The notes under the pieces are model-generated. The model was given only the letters and a program-made list of their open reading frames with translations, was not told the origin of the DNA and did not search any database. A DNA stretch of 54,047 nucleotides, from contig CAJUQQ010000012.1 in the NCBI GenBank assembly GCA_910588175.1, positions 1-54,047 on the forward strand. The letters run 5' to 3'. Positions within the stretch are counted from its first letter, which is position 1; every line of letters starts with the position of its first letter. Below, piece by piece: positions 8,047 through 15,720 of the stretch. The stretch is from an uncultured Oscillibacter sp. (GTDB lineage Bacteria; Bacillota; Clostridia; Oscillospirales; Oscillospiraceae). Both the position numbers and the translations under genes were made by a program.

Positions 8047-8409
8047 TCACACCGCTTTCCGCCCCAGTCCGGAGAAGAACGCCGCGGCGGCGGGCACGGA
8101 GAAGATCCCGAAAAGGGCCGCCGCCCCCATCAGGAAGGAAACCGCGTTGCCCATTCCCCCAACCTGGGGAAGCGCGAACCAGAGAAGCCATGCCAAGACG
8201 GCGCAAAGCGGCAGGACGCGGGGCTTCCGGACGGTGAGGAAGCCGCCAATCAGAGCGGAAAGCACAGCCCCCAGGAGCAGAGGGTACAGGCTGACCATCG
8301 TCGTGCCGAAAGCCAGGGAAATCCGCAGCCAGAGCAAAAACGGAGGCAGGGCCAAAGCCAGCAGCAGGGCCAAAACAACGCTCTGCCAATTCGGGCGGGT
8401 CTTTGTCAC
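8047..8409 (-). CDS. Hypothetical four-helix membrane protein
   Basis: A 120-residue very hydrophobic protein with about four membrane helices (residues 9-30, 38-58, 65-85, 90-112) and no recognised family. A longer reading frame reaches 8472, but that start falls inside the promoter. The GTG at 8409 is preceded by AAAAGGAG and lies downstream of a perfect promoter, so it is chosen. The gene is monocistronic and divergent from the XRE/DUF3169 pair. Function unknown. Confidence 0.6.
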   Translation of the reverse strand: MTKTRPNWQSVVLALLLALALPPFLLWLRISLAFGTTMVSLYPLLLGAVLSALIGGFLTVRKPRVLPLCAVLAWLLWFALPQVGGMGNAVSFLMGAAALFGIFSVPAAAAFFSGLGRKAV

Positions 8410-8443
8410 GGGACGCGCGCTCCTTTTCCAAAATGATAACTTT

Positions 8444-8472
8444 AGTATAGTGCTCCGCCGGGGTTTTGTCAA
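8444..8472 (-). promoter_or_regulatory. Promoter of the 8047-8409 membrane protein gene
   Basis: Read on the minus strand: TTGACA (8472-8467), a 17-bp spacer, TATACT (8449-8444). A near-consensus match. Confidence 0.75.
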
Positions 8473-8653
8473 GGAGACCCGGAAAATTGTACTATCCGGC
8501 GGGTTTCATAATGTGGGGGCGGATCTCTGTGCGGCTCTTGGCGGCTTTCCCGATTAGGGACGCGGCGGTCCCTCTCGTGGGGATGTGTCCGCCCCCGCGA
8601 GGTTGTCCTCACGAGAAAAAGCGGGATAAGGCGCTCCCTGGCAAAATTCCCTC

Positions 8654-8725
8654 TTGACAACAATCCTTGTCAGTGCTATCCTATGATTGACAATGATACT
8701 TGTCAATTCGACAACCAACCTTGTC
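8654..8725 (+). promoter_or_regulatory. Promoter overlapped by three operator palindromes
   Basis: TTGACA 8654-8659, a 17-bp spacer and an extended -10 TGC-TATCCT (8677-8682). Three palindromes with the same arms and 6-bp spacers follow: TGACAA-N6-TTGTCA (8655-8672), TTGACAA-N6-TTGTCAA (8687-8706) and GACAA-N6-TTGTC (8710-8725). Their centres are 33 and 21 bp apart, about three and two helical turns, so one face of the DNA would be occupied. The encoded XRE protein is the obvious ligand, which would make this autoregulated. Confidence 0.75.
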
Positions 8726-8744
8726 AATCGAAAGGAGGCCGCTC

Positions 8745-8960
8745 ATGCCCTTGTACAACCGGCTGAAAGAGCACCGGGCCCGCCTGGGGGTGAACCAGCA
8801 GGAGTTGGGACGCCTGGCCGGGGTGTCCCGGCAGACCATCAGCCAAATTGAGCGGGGAGACTACTCCCCTTCCGTGACGCTGGCGCTGAAGCTGGCGGGA
8901 ATCTGCGGCGTGCGGGTCGAAGACATCTTTACCTATCAGGAGGAGGAACCCCATGAGTAA
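8745..8960 (+). CDS. Small XRE/Cro-type transcriptional regulator
   Basis: A 71-residue protein that is essentially one helix-turn-helix domain: LKEHRARLGVNQQELGRLAGVSRQTISQIERGDYSPSVTLALKLA, with the recognition helix at SRQTISQIE, then a short acidic tail. The size and the C-terminal VEDIFTYQEEE match the YgzD-like XRE regulators commonly paired with DUF3169 membrane proteins. AAAGGAGG at 8731-8738 fixes the start at 8745 rather than upstream. It overlaps the DUF3169 gene by 8 nt. Repression of its own promoter through the three upstream palindromes is inferred. Confidence 0.9.
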   Translation: MPLYNRLKEHRARLGVNQQELGRLAGVSRQTISQIERGDYSPSVTLALKLAGICGVRVEDIFTYQEEEPHE

Positions 8961-9717
8961 AAAAGAGAAAAGCGAAAACCGGAAAGCCCTGCCCAAATTC
9001 ACCCTGTCCCTGTTGGGCTCCCTGCTGGTGGGAGGCGCGGTGGGCTTTGTCGTCGGCCTTACCCGGGCCTTCGGCCTGGATACCGAGGCCCTGGCCCGGG
9101 GACTCAACGTTCTGCTGGAGGCCGCCACCCCCTGGGGCATTCCCGTCACCTCGGTTTTGACCCTGGGGAGCTGCTTCTTCCTCTACCGCTCCGCCGCCAG
9201 GAAATTTGCCGTCTGGGACGGCGGGGACGAGGATGAAACCTCGGAGTCCATCGACACGGCCCTGAGCTGGGTCCTGCTCCTCAGCGCCGTGCAGCTCTTG
9301 CTCAACCTGTTCTTCCTCTCCGCCTTCTGCATCTATTGGATGGACAGGGATATCCGGGCCCTGGCCCTGGTGGGCGTGTTCTTGCTCTCCAGCGGCCTTG
9401 TGATCTTCGCCCAGCAGAAGGCGGTGGACCTGGAGCGGAAGATGAACCCGGAGAAGCACGGCAGCGTCTACGACGCGAAGTTCCAGAAAAAATGGCTGGA
9501 CAGCTGCGACGAGTCGGAGCGCCGTCAGATCGGCGAGGCCAGCCGCCGGGCCTACATGGTGACAACCCGCCTGTGCCTGGGGCTGTGGCTGGCCCTGGTG
9601 ATTTTGAGCATGCTGTTTGACATGAGCCTGCTTCCCGTTTTCGTCCTGCTCCTGGTCTGGGGGACCATGCAGGTGACCTATACCCTGGAGTGCATCCGGC
9701 TGGGGAAAAGGGATTAA
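8953..9717 (+). CDS. DUF3169 family membrane protein
   Basis: A 254-residue integral membrane protein with about six helices (near 18-40, 58-78, 96-118, 132-150, 196-214, 218-236) and a central cytoplasmic segment containing NPEKHGSVYDAKFQKKWLDSCDESERRQIGEASRRAYM. This layout, with the conserved DPxxxxFQKKWxxSCDEAE-like stretch, is the DUF3169 family, of unknown function, usually encoded right after a small XRE regulator as here. The start at 8953 overlaps the regulator's stop and uses the AGGAGGAA inside that gene. Translational coupling and control by the XRE protein are inferred. Confidence 0.85.
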   Translation: MSKKEKSENRKALPKFTLSLLGSLLVGGAVGFVVGLTRAFGLDTEALARGLNVLLEAATPWGIPVTSVLTLGSCFFLYRSAARKFAVWDGGDEDETSESIDTALSWVLLLSAVQLLLNLFFLSAFCIYWMDRDIRALALVGVFLLSSGLVIFAQQKAVDLERKMNPEKHGSVYDAKFQKKWLDSCDESERRQIGEASRRAYMVTTRLCLGLWLALVILSMLFDMSLLPVFVLLLVWGTMQVTYTLECIRLGKRD

Positions 9718-9785
9718 GAGCAGCTTATATAAAGTATATCATAAATTGTCGATAAAACGACTGATCAAAAAAAGGAGAATGCGGT

Positions 9786-9947
9786 ATGTACGAGTACAAG
9801 GTCCTGACCCTGACGCTTCGGGAAATGGAAAAGACCCTGAACCAATACGCCAGGGAGGGCTGGCGCCTGGCGGCGCAGTCCCTCAACATCAGCTTAGGGG
9901 CCGTCGTGGGCGCGGTGGTCACCCTGGAGCGGAAAATGGAGGAATGA
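9786..9947 (+). CDS. DUF4177-like small protein
   Basis: A 53-residue protein, MYEYKVLTLT...LNQYAREGWRLAAQS...VVGAVVTLERKMEE. The pattern (short N-terminal strand, one helix ending in EGWRL, then a strand ending in TLER) is that of DUF4177-type proteins of unknown function. AAAGGAG lies about 10 nt before the ATG. It follows the DUF3169 gene after 68 bp of AT-rich sequence and may share its transcript. Confidence 0.65.
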   Translation: MYEYKVLTLTLREMEKTLNQYAREGWRLAAQSLNISLGAVVGAVVTLERKMEE

Positions 9948-9988
9948 GAAGGGCACGATCTCATTCGATTCATAGCGGAAAAACCAGA

Positions 9989-10050
9989 GGGTCTGCCCCT
10001 CGTCAGGCCATCCCCCGGATTGGGGAACGGCCTGGCCAGGGAGCAGACCC
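9989..10050 (+). terminator. Long imperfect hairpin after the DUF4177-like gene
   Basis: GGGTCTGC (9989-9996) pairs with GCAGACCC (10043-10050), and an inner CAGGCC pairs with GGCCTG. T-rich sequence (GCTTCTTTTC) follows. It separates two convergent transcription units and probably serves both. Confidence 0.55.
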
Positions 10051-10082
10051 AGATTGCTTCTTTTCTTAAATTCTGTTTGCGT

Positions 10083-10727
10083 TCAGGCCTCCGCTTCCGC
10101 TGGAAGCGCCTCCTCCGGCAGCGCCGCCGGAACCCGCGCAAAGGCAAATTCCCCGCTGGTTTTCCGCCCGTGGACCAGGATGGTGTAGTCCCCCGTCCGG
10201 GTAATATCCACAGACTGGTCCCCGTTCAGCGGGGAACCGTCCAGAAGCGTCTCCCCGTCCTCATCGCTGATCTCCACCTCCAGCCAGCCGTCGTAGGTGT
10301 CAATCCGGCCCTCCAGCACATCGCCCCGGTTCAGCCGGAGGGTGTGGGAGTCGAAGCCGTTGAAGAAGTCGTAGTCCATACGGAAGCTGGTTTCGTCCGC
10401 GTAGCGGGAGCAGTTGTAGGCGTTGAAAAACTCCCCGTTCTCATAGGCCCAGGCGGCGGTGTAAAACACCATCGCCGCCCCCACCAGGAGGAAGCAGAGG
10501 AACATCCCCACCCAGTCGTACCGGACCCTTCCGCCGCCCCGGGCGGAGAGCAGCGTCTCCACCCCCAGGGCCACCAGGATCAGCGGCGACGCGTTCAGGA
10601 GCCATCCGAGCTCAAACGAGGGCCACAGCAGAGAAACCAGCATCCCGCACCCCGCCGCCACCAGGACGATGCCCAGGGTAAAGGTCCCCACCCGGCGCTG
10701 GGGGCGGACGGCCTCACTGGCCGTCAT
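10083..10727 (-). CDS. Membrane protein with LiaF-like N-terminal helices
   Basis: A 214-residue protein, last gene of the ECF operon. Residues 15-65 (GTFTLGIVLVAAGCGMLVSLLW...ASPLILVALGVETLL) resemble the LiaI/LiaF-type paired membrane helices (DUF5668-like). A third helix is at about 75-98. The C-terminal part is a predicted beta-rich extracytoplasmic domain (HTLRLNRGDVLEGRIDTYDGWLEVEISDEDG) ending in an Ala/Glu-rich tail. AAGGAGG 6 nt before the ATG at 10727 decides the start; the reading frame itself extends to 10775. It overlaps the upstream gene by 14 nt. A role in envelope-stress sensing is inference from context. Confidence 0.65.
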   Translation of the reverse strand: MTASEAVRPQRRVGTFTLGIVLVAAGCGMLVSLLWPSFELGWLLNASPLILVALGVETLLSARGGGRVRYDWVGMFLCFLLVGAAMVFYTAAWAYENGEFFNAYNCSRYADETSFRMDYDFFNGFDSHTLRLNRGDVLEGRIDTYDGWLEVEISDEDGETLLDGSPLNGDQSVDITRTGDYTILVHGRKTSGEFAFARVPAALPEEALPAEAEA

Positions 10728-11478
10728 GGTCCGCCTCCTTCTTTTCCGCAAGCTCCTTTTCGTACTTCTCCACATTGAATTCCGATTTCCACTCCAGGGT
10801 CACCGGCGCGGGCTCCTCCGGGACCTCCGGGGCCTGGGGCTCCGGCTCCTGGTGGAACTGTCCCTCCGCCTCCGTCCAGGGGGTGGATTTCATTTTGGGA
10901 GGTTCCGCCTTGGGAGGCGTGTAGGAGGGCTCCTCGTCAAAGCCGCCGCCCTTGGGGGCCTTGGGCCCCTTGATGAACCAGAGGCCCAGGGCGATGACGA
11001 ACACCGTTCCCAAAATCCGGGGCGCGTCCCAGACCAGCAGGCCATAGAGCCAGTCGAAGATGGGAAAGTGGTCGCTCAGCGTTCCCAGAAGCCGCCGGGC
11101 GAAAATCTGGTATACATTATAAAGGCCCACCGCCACCAGTACCCAGCCGATAAGGCTTCCCCGGCGGCTGAGAATGCGGCTCAGCTTCCGGGAGTCCATC
11201 TCGGACATGCCGAACATGAATTCGTCCTCCGGGGCGAGCCCATCCCGAATCTGGCGGCGGAGGTTGAAGCTGTCAAAAAAGGAATACAGCCACAGCGGGG
11301 CGATAAGCACCGCCAGCACCCCCATCTCCAGAAATACCGCGATAAAGAGCAAAGCGGTGGCAATGATGGTCTGGGAGATGCCCCGCTTCATATAGCCCTG
11401 GCACATCTGCCCGCAGCCGGGGACGCAGGCCCACATCAAATGCCAGCAGCCCCGGAACAGTTTGCGTAAAAACCTCAT
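10714..11478 (-). CDS. Hypothetical multi-pass membrane protein of the ECF operon
   Basis: A 254-residue protein. Residues 1-30 are Cys- and Trp-rich (FRGCWHLMWACVPGCGQMCQGYMKRG). Helices follow near 34-62, 110-130 and 152-170. The cytoplasmic tail from about 172 is proline- and glutamate-rich (EPEPQAPEVPEEPAPV). The N-terminal GCGQMCQGYMKRGISQTIIA segment resembles TM2-type or B-box-like membrane proteins often found next to ECF sigma/anti-sigma pairs, but the match is loose. It overlaps the anti-sigma gene by 4 nt (ATGA type) and the downstream gene by 14 nt, so translation is coupled through the whole operon. Confidence 0.55.
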   Translation of the reverse strand: MRFLRKLFRGCWHLMWACVPGCGQMCQGYMKRGISQTIIATALLFIAVFLEMGVLAVLIAPLWLYSFFDSFNLRRQIRDGLAPEDEFMFGMSEMDSRKLSRILSRRGSLIGWVLVAVGLYNVYQIFARRLLGTLSDHFPIFDWLYGLLVWDAPRILGTVFVIALGLWFIKGPKAPKGGGFDEEPSYTPPKAEPPKMKSTPWTEAEGQFHQEPEPQAPEVPEEPAPVTLEWKSEFNVEKYEKELAEKKEADHDGQ

Positions 11479-11945
11479 GAGTGATTTCCTCCTTCTATGA
11501 ACTGGCTGGGGCGGAACCCGTCAAAAAAGTCTGATAAACCGGATACGGTCTGACGCAGGGAGTCGCTGATTTCCCCGGTGAGGCCCGTGAGCTGCCGGGA
11601 GACGCTGGGCCGGTCCTCCGGCAGCAGGGCCGGGCGGGGAATATCCGCGCCGCCCCACAGCACCGTCAAAGCCAGGGTGACGGCGGCCACGGCCGTGGCG
11701 TACCGGCTGACGGCCAGCCGGAGGGCCCGGCTCCGAATCCGGACCCAGAGGGTCTTTTGGCAGGAGTGCTCCGGAACCAGCAGGGTCCCGCCCTCCAGAG
11801 CCAGGGTATAGCGCTGTAAGCACTCGTCGCAGAACGCCAGGTGCTCCGCGATCTCCAGCCGCTCCAGCTCGCTGAAGCGGTCCTCGTTCCGGGCCAGGGC
11901 CTCCAGAGCCCCAGCGCTTAAATGTCCGTCGTCACGGAATACCAT
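11475..11945 (-). CDS. Anti-sigma factor with zinc-finger (zf-HC2-like) domain
   Basis: A 156-residue membrane-bound regulator. The N-terminal domain carries the His-x3-Cys-x2-Cys zinc motif of ZAS-type anti-sigma factors (EHLAFCDECLQRY). A single membrane helix lies at about 78-98 (AVAAVTLALTVLW), followed by an extracytoplasmic tail. It would bind and inhibit the sigma factor encoded just upstream. The ATG at 11945 is preferred over a GTG at 11954 because AAAGGAG (11955-11961) fits only the former. It overlaps the sigma gene by 14 nt, the usual arrangement for a sigma/anti-sigma pair. The signal sensed is unknown. Confidence 0.8.
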   Translation of the reverse strand: MVFRDDGHLSAGALEALARNEDRFSELERLEIAEHLAFCDECLQRYTLALEGGTLLVPEHSCQKTLWVRIRSRALRLAVSRYATAVAAVTLALTVLWGGADIPRPALLPEDRPSVSRQLTGLTGEISDSLRQTVSGLSDFFDGFRPSQFIEGGNHS

Positions 11946-12453
11946 GCCTTCCACTCCTTTCCAATGCCTCCCGCAGCAGCTTCTTGCCCCGGGAAAGCTG
12001 TGTATAAACGGTTTTCACCGGCCTGCCCAGGGCCAGGGCCGCCTCTTCCGGGGACCGCTCCTCCAGCAGGCACAGACGGCACACCTGCCGGTAGGGCTCC
12101 TTCAGCTCCCCCAAAGCCCGCTGAACGTCTGCCATCGCGCTGCGCCGCAGCACCGCCTCCTCGGCGGGCGGGGCCAGTCCCCGGGCCAGCTCCTCGTCTC
12201 CGGGAAGCACCGTCCGGCGGTTCCAGGCGCTTTGCAGATGGTCCTTGGCCTTGTTGGCGGCGACGCGGCCTAGCCACTGCCGCTCGTAGCCCTCCGGGAT
12301 GTCCTCCCGGTGAAGGTAGGCGGAGAGGAAGGTGTCCTGGGTCAGGTCCTCCGCCGCGGCGGCGTCCCGGACCAGCTGGAAGCAGACGGTGTACACCAGC
12401 CGCTCGTATTGCAGGACCAGCTCCGTGAAGCACTCTTTTGAAATGACCGCCAC
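11932..12453 (-). CDS. ECF-type RNA polymerase sigma factor
   Basis: A 173-residue extracytoplasmic-function sigma factor. Region 2 is at residues 8-75, with the core-binding stretch AEDLTQDTFLSAYLHRE and the DNA-melting YERQWLGRVAANKAKDHL. Region 4 is at about 112-165, with the helix-turn-helix SPEEAALALGRPVKTVYTQLSRGKKLL. It starts with GTG at 12453 behind a purine-rich site (GAGGGGGTGG). It heads a tightly overlapping four-gene operon with an anti-sigma factor and two membrane proteins. The target promoters are unknown; autoregulation is likely for such operons, but no clear repeated -35/-10 pair was identified. Confidence 0.9.
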   Translation of the reverse strand: MAVISKECFTELVLQYERLVYTVCFQLVRDAAAAEDLTQDTFLSAYLHREDIPEGYERQWLGRVAANKAKDHLQSAWNRRTVLPGDEELARGLAPPAEEAVLRRSAMADVQRALGELKEPYRQVCRLCLLEERSPEEAALALGRPVKTVYTQLSRGKKLLREALERSGRHGIP

Positions 12454-12600
12454 GCCGTTTCACCACCCCCTCTCAGGCCCGCCGGGACGCGGGCCTCTGT
12501 CGTCCGACACCCATCATACGAGACAGCGGGCCCGGATTCTTCAAAAACAGGAAAAAATTTTTTTCGCCCTCTGCCGGGAAAGGCGGAGTACCCTGAAAAA

Positions 12601-12768
12601 TATTCACAAATGAATAGGTTCTATTCATAAATGAATAAAACGGCGGGATCAACCGCCTCTTTTGAGCGGTTTCGACAGAAAGAATGCCCCGGAGTCTGGG
12701 ATTTTCACAAAGACCCCGCCGCCCTGTCCGGCGGCATCCCCTCCGGAGGGCTATTCATTTTTGAATAG
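12601..12768. promoter_or_regulatory. Three AT-rich palindromes upstream of the crotonase operon
   Basis: TATTCACAAATGAATA (12601-12616), CTATTCATAAATGAATA (12621-12637) and CTATTCATTTTTGAATAG (12751-12768) share the core ATTCA-N4-TGAAT in an otherwise GC-rich region. They lie 130-300 bp upstream of the crt promoter and look like binding sites for one dimeric regulator. The 502-bp gap between the sigma gene and crt holds no gene; it also contains GCCGCC/GGCGGC and AACCGC/GCGGTT hairpins. Confidence 0.5.
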
Positions 12769-12872
12769 CCCTTCCAAATTCCGGAGAACAGCCTCCGTCC
12801 AAACGTAGAAAAGAGCCCCCGATTTTTTGGCAATGTGAACAGGAAACTGGCCTCTCCGGAAGAATCTGCGGC

Positions 12873-12902
12873 TTGCGGAATTGGCACGGGATTTGCTATA
12901 AT
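12873..12902 (+). promoter_or_regulatory. Extended -10 promoter of the butyrate operon
   Basis: TTGCGG (12873-12878), an 18-bp spacer and TGC-TATAAT (12897-12902). The perfect extended -10 compensates for the weak -35. The leader is about 45 nt and includes AAGGAGG before the crt ATG. Confidence 0.75.
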
Positions 12903-12955
12903 AAGCCTCGGACAAAACGGGGCCGTCCCCGAAAAAATGAAGGAGGAACCCAATC

Positions 12956-13756
12956 ATGTATCAGACCGTTCGCTATGAAAAGAAAGACAACATCGGGATC
13001 GCTACCATCAACCGTCCCGAGGCGCTGAACGCCCTGAATTCCCAGGTCATCGCCGACCTGGAGGCGCTGATCTCGGAGGTGGAGAAGGACGCGGACCTGC
13101 GGGCCTTCATCCTCACCGGCGAGGGCCGTTCCTTCGTGGCCGGGGCCGACATCGGCGAGCAGAAGCCCATGGACGTGGCCCAGGGCCGCAAGTGGGGCCA
13201 GCGGGGCAGCGCCCTGTTCCGCCGGATTGAGAAGCTGGAGATTCCCACCATCGCCGCGGTGAACGGCTTCGCCCTGGGCGGCGGCTGCGAGATCGCCATG
13301 AGCTGCGACATCATCCTGGCCGCCGGCCCCAACGCCGAGGGCAAGGGCGGCGCCAAGTTCGGCCAGCCCGAGGTGGGCCTGGGCATCACCCCCGGCTTCT
13401 CCGGCACCCAGCGCCTCCCCCGCCGCGTCGGAATCGCCAAGGCCAAGGAGCTGATCTTCTCCGGCAAGGTCATCGGCGCCGACGAGGCCAAGGCCATCGG
13501 CCTGGTGAACGAGGTTTACGCCCCCGAGGCGCTGATGGACGCCGCCGTGAAGATGGCCCAGTCCTTCACCGCCAACGCGCCCATCGCGGTGAAGTATTCC
13601 AAGGCCTGCATTGACCGGGGAATGCAGATGGACATTGACGACGGCATCGCCCTGGAAAACGAGCTCTTCGCCATGTGCTTCGCCACCGAGGACCAGAAGG
13701 AGGGCATGGGCGCCTTCCTGGAGAAGCGGAAGGAGAAGCACTTCCAGAACAAGTAA
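12956..13756 (+). CDS. crt: Short-chain enoyl-CoA hydratase (crotonase)
   Basis: A 266-residue crotonase-superfamily enzyme that reversibly hydrates crotonyl-CoA to 3-hydroxybutyryl-CoA in the cytoplasm. The oxyanion-hole segment is GRSFVAGADI (58-66) and GFALGGGCE. The two catalytic glutamates are Glu112 (in GGGCEIAMSCD) and Glu139 (in FGQPEVGLGITPGFSGTQRL). A small extra loop, GPNAEGKGG, precedes the second motif. First gene of the butyrate module, with its own extended -10 promoter and three palindromes upstream. Next to 4-hydroxybutyryl-CoA dehydratase it could feed crotonyl-CoA to acetyl-CoA as well as link to the classical butyrate route. No thiolase or hydroxybutyryl-CoA dehydrogenase gene is nearby. 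Confidence 0.92.
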   Translation: MYQTVRYEKKDNIGIATINRPEALNALNSQVIADLEALISEVEKDADLRAFILTGEGRSFVAGADIGEQKPMDVAQGRKWGQRGSALFRRIEKLEIPTIAAVNGFALGGGCEIAMSCDIILAAGPNAEGKGGAKFGQPEVGLGITPGFSGTQRLPRRVGIAKAKELIFSGKVIGADEAKAIGLVNEVYAPEALMDAAVKMAQSFTANAPIAVKYSKACIDRGMQMDIDDGIALENELFAMCFATEDQKEGMGAFLEKRKEKHFQNK

Positions 13757-13784
13757 AATGGGATTGCTCCGCAAGACGCCCGCA

Positions 13785-13809
13785 GGGGCGGACAACATCG
13801 GTCCGCCCC
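13785..13809. repeat. GGGGCGGAC/GTCCGCCCC palindrome (family C)
   Basis: A perfect 9-bp inverted repeat around AACATCG, in the crt to CoA-transferase gap. The same arms occur at 6106, 22857 and 23039. It lies inside the operon, so it may modulate relative expression rather than end transcription, since there is no T-run. Confidence 0.55.
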
Positions 13810-13864
13810 AATTTAGGAGTCCGATTCAAGTCCATTCTATCACAGGAAAAGGAGTTCGGAAAGC

Positions 13865-15421
13865 ATGAAAAAAGTACGCGTGATTACCGCTGAGGAAGCG
13901 GCTTTGATGGTCAAAGACGGCGACACCGTCTCCACCGGCGGCTTCGTCAGCTGCGCCTGCCCCGAGGCGCTGACCAAGGCGCTGGAGCAGCGCTTTGTGG
14001 AGACCGGACATCCCAAGGACCTGACGCTGTTCTTCGCGGCGGGACAGGGCCACCGGGACGGCACCGGCGGCGACCACTTCGGCCACGAGGGCATGTGCCG
14101 CCGGGTTGTGGGCGGCCACTGGGACCGGGCGGCCAAGCTGGGCGAGCTGGCCCTGGCCAACAAGCTGGAGGCGTACAACCTGCCGCAAGGCGTGATCACC
14201 CACATGTACCGGGACATCGCGGCCCACAACATCGGCACCATTACCCATGTGGGCCTGTACACCTTCGCCGACCCCCGGAACGGCGGCGGCAAGCTGAACG
14301 AGGTCACCAAGGAGGACCTGGTAAAGCTGGTGAACATCGAGGGAGAGGAGCGGCTTTTGTACAAGCCCATCCCCATCAATGTCTGCCTGGTCCGGGGCAG
14401 CTACGCCGACGAGTACGGCAACTGCACGGTACATAGAGAGATCGGTCCTCTGGACGTGACGGCCCAGTGCCAGGCCACCAAGAACTCCGGCGGCATCGTC
14501 ATTGTTCAGGTGGAGAAGATCGTCCAGGGCGGAAGCCTGGATCCCCGGCTGGTGAAGATTCCCGGCATCTATGTGGACGCCGTGGTGGTGGGCTCCATTG
14601 AGGACAACAACCAGTGCCTCGGCATGCCCTACGACGGGGCGCTCAGCGGCGAGTTCCGCATTCCCGTGGACGCCATCCCGCCCATCCCCCTGGACGCCAA
14701 GAAGATTCTGGCCCGCCGGGCCGCCATGGAGCTGCCTCAGGACGCCATTGTGAACCTGGGCACCGGCGCACCGGAAAAGATCGCCAACGTGGCCGCCGAG
14801 GAGGGCATCTCCAACAAGATGACCCTGACGGTGGAGGCGGGCTCCATCGCCGGCGTGCCCTACGGCGGCACCCAGTTCGGCGGCGCGGCCAACTCCATGG
14901 CCATTCTGGACCACAACGTCCAGTTCGACTTCTACCACGGCGGCGGTCTGGACGTGGCCTTCCTGGGCCTGGCCGAGACGGCCCCCAACGGCGACCTGAA
15001 CGTCTCCAAGTTCGGCACCCGGCTGGCGGGCGCGGGCGGCTTCATCGACATCACCCAGAACGCCAAGAAAGTGGTCTACTGCGGCACCTTCACCGCCAAG
15101 GGACTGAAGACCGAGTGCCGGGACGGCAAGCTGGTCATTACCCAGGAGGGCGCGAAGAAAAAGTTTGTCAACCAGGTGGAGCACATCACCTTCTCCGGCG
15201 TCTACGCCAATAAGGTTCGCCAGCCCGTGCTGTACGTCACCGAGCGGGCCGTCTTCGAGCTCCGGCCCGAGGGCGTGACCCTGATTGAGATTGCCCCCGG
15301 CATCGACCTCCAGACCCAGGTGTTGGACCAGATGGAGTTCATGCCGCAGATCAGCGAGGACCTGAAGCTCATGGACGAGCGTATCTTCCGTGACGAGCTG
15401 ATGGGCCTGGCAAACGACTGA
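13865..15421 (+). CDS. Acyl-CoA:acetate CoA-transferase (Pct/YdiF family I)
   Basis: A 518-residue family I CoA-transferase with fused alpha and beta halves. The first half contains VSTGGFVSCACPEAL and FFAAGQGHRDGTGGDHFGHEG; the second has VNLGTGAPEKIANVAAEEG. The catalytic glutamate, which forms the glutamyl-CoA thioester, is Glu324 in LTVEAGSIAG, the same number as in Clostridium propionicum propionate CoA-transferase. It would move CoA between acetyl-CoA or butyryl-CoA and carboxylates such as 4-hydroxybutyrate, acetate or propionate. Placement before 4-hydroxybutyryl-CoA dehydratase suggests a role in activating 4-hydroxybutyrate and/or releasing butyrate. AAAAGGAG lies 11 nt before the ATG. 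Exact specificity cannot be read from sequence. Confidence 0.9.
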   Translation: MKKVRVITAEEAALMVKDGDTVSTGGFVSCACPEALTKALEQRFVETGHPKDLTLFFAAGQGHRDGTGGDHFGHEGMCRRVVGGHWDRAAKLGELALANKLEAYNLPQGVITHMYRDIAAHNIGTITHVGLYTFADPRNGGGKLNEVTKEDLVKLVNIEGEERLLYKPIPINVCLVRGSYADEYGNCTVHREIGPLDVTAQCQATKNSGGIVIVQVEKIVQGGSLDPRLVKIPGIYVDAVVVGSIEDNNQCLGMPYDGALSGEFRIPVDAIPPIPLDAKKILARRAAMELPQDAIVNLGTGAPEKIANVAAEEGISNKMTLTVEAGSIAGVPYGGTQFGGAANSMAILDHNVQFDFYHGGGLDVAFLGLAETAPNGDLNVSKFGTRLAGAGGFIDITQNAKKVVYCGTFTAKGLKTECRDGKLVITQEGAKKKFVNQVEHITFSGVYANKVRQPVLYVTERAVFELRPEGVTLIEIAPGIDLQTQVLDQMEFMPQISEDLKLMDERIFRDELMGLAND

Positions 15422-15424
15422 GTC

Positions 15425-15700
15425 CAAGGGGGACTGCGTCCCCCTTAGACGCTCCGCCGCGCCTTTGACGCGGCTCCGCTGAACCCCCTCACCTCGTCGA
15501 AAGGAATTTCACTTCGCTCCATTTCCGCCTCCCGACGAAAATTCCGCGTGTTTCATTCCTTTCTCCGTTCCCACCGGACCCGCACGGCTCCGGCGGGAAC
15601 CCTTTGGCGAACGTGACGCGCCCCATGACGCGGGCAGTGGAGTTCCGGTCAGGCAAAGCCCGTCCGGAACGGATTTGAGGGGTGCGGCAATACCCCATTA
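15425..15700 (+). other. 300-bp intra-operon gap with several hairpins
   Basis: No gene is seen between the CoA-transferase and the dehydratase. It holds AAGGGGGAC/GTCCCCCTT (15426-15446), which could attenuate transcription; a GTTCCGG/CCGGAAC hairpin (around 15643-15670); and GGGGT/ACCCC (15679-15695) just before the ribosome site AGGAGG (15706-15711). The 15500-15560 part weakly resembles family D. RNA processing or partial termination between the two genes is possible. Confidence 0.4.
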
Positions 15701-15720
15701 AAACTAGGAGGAAATAAAGA

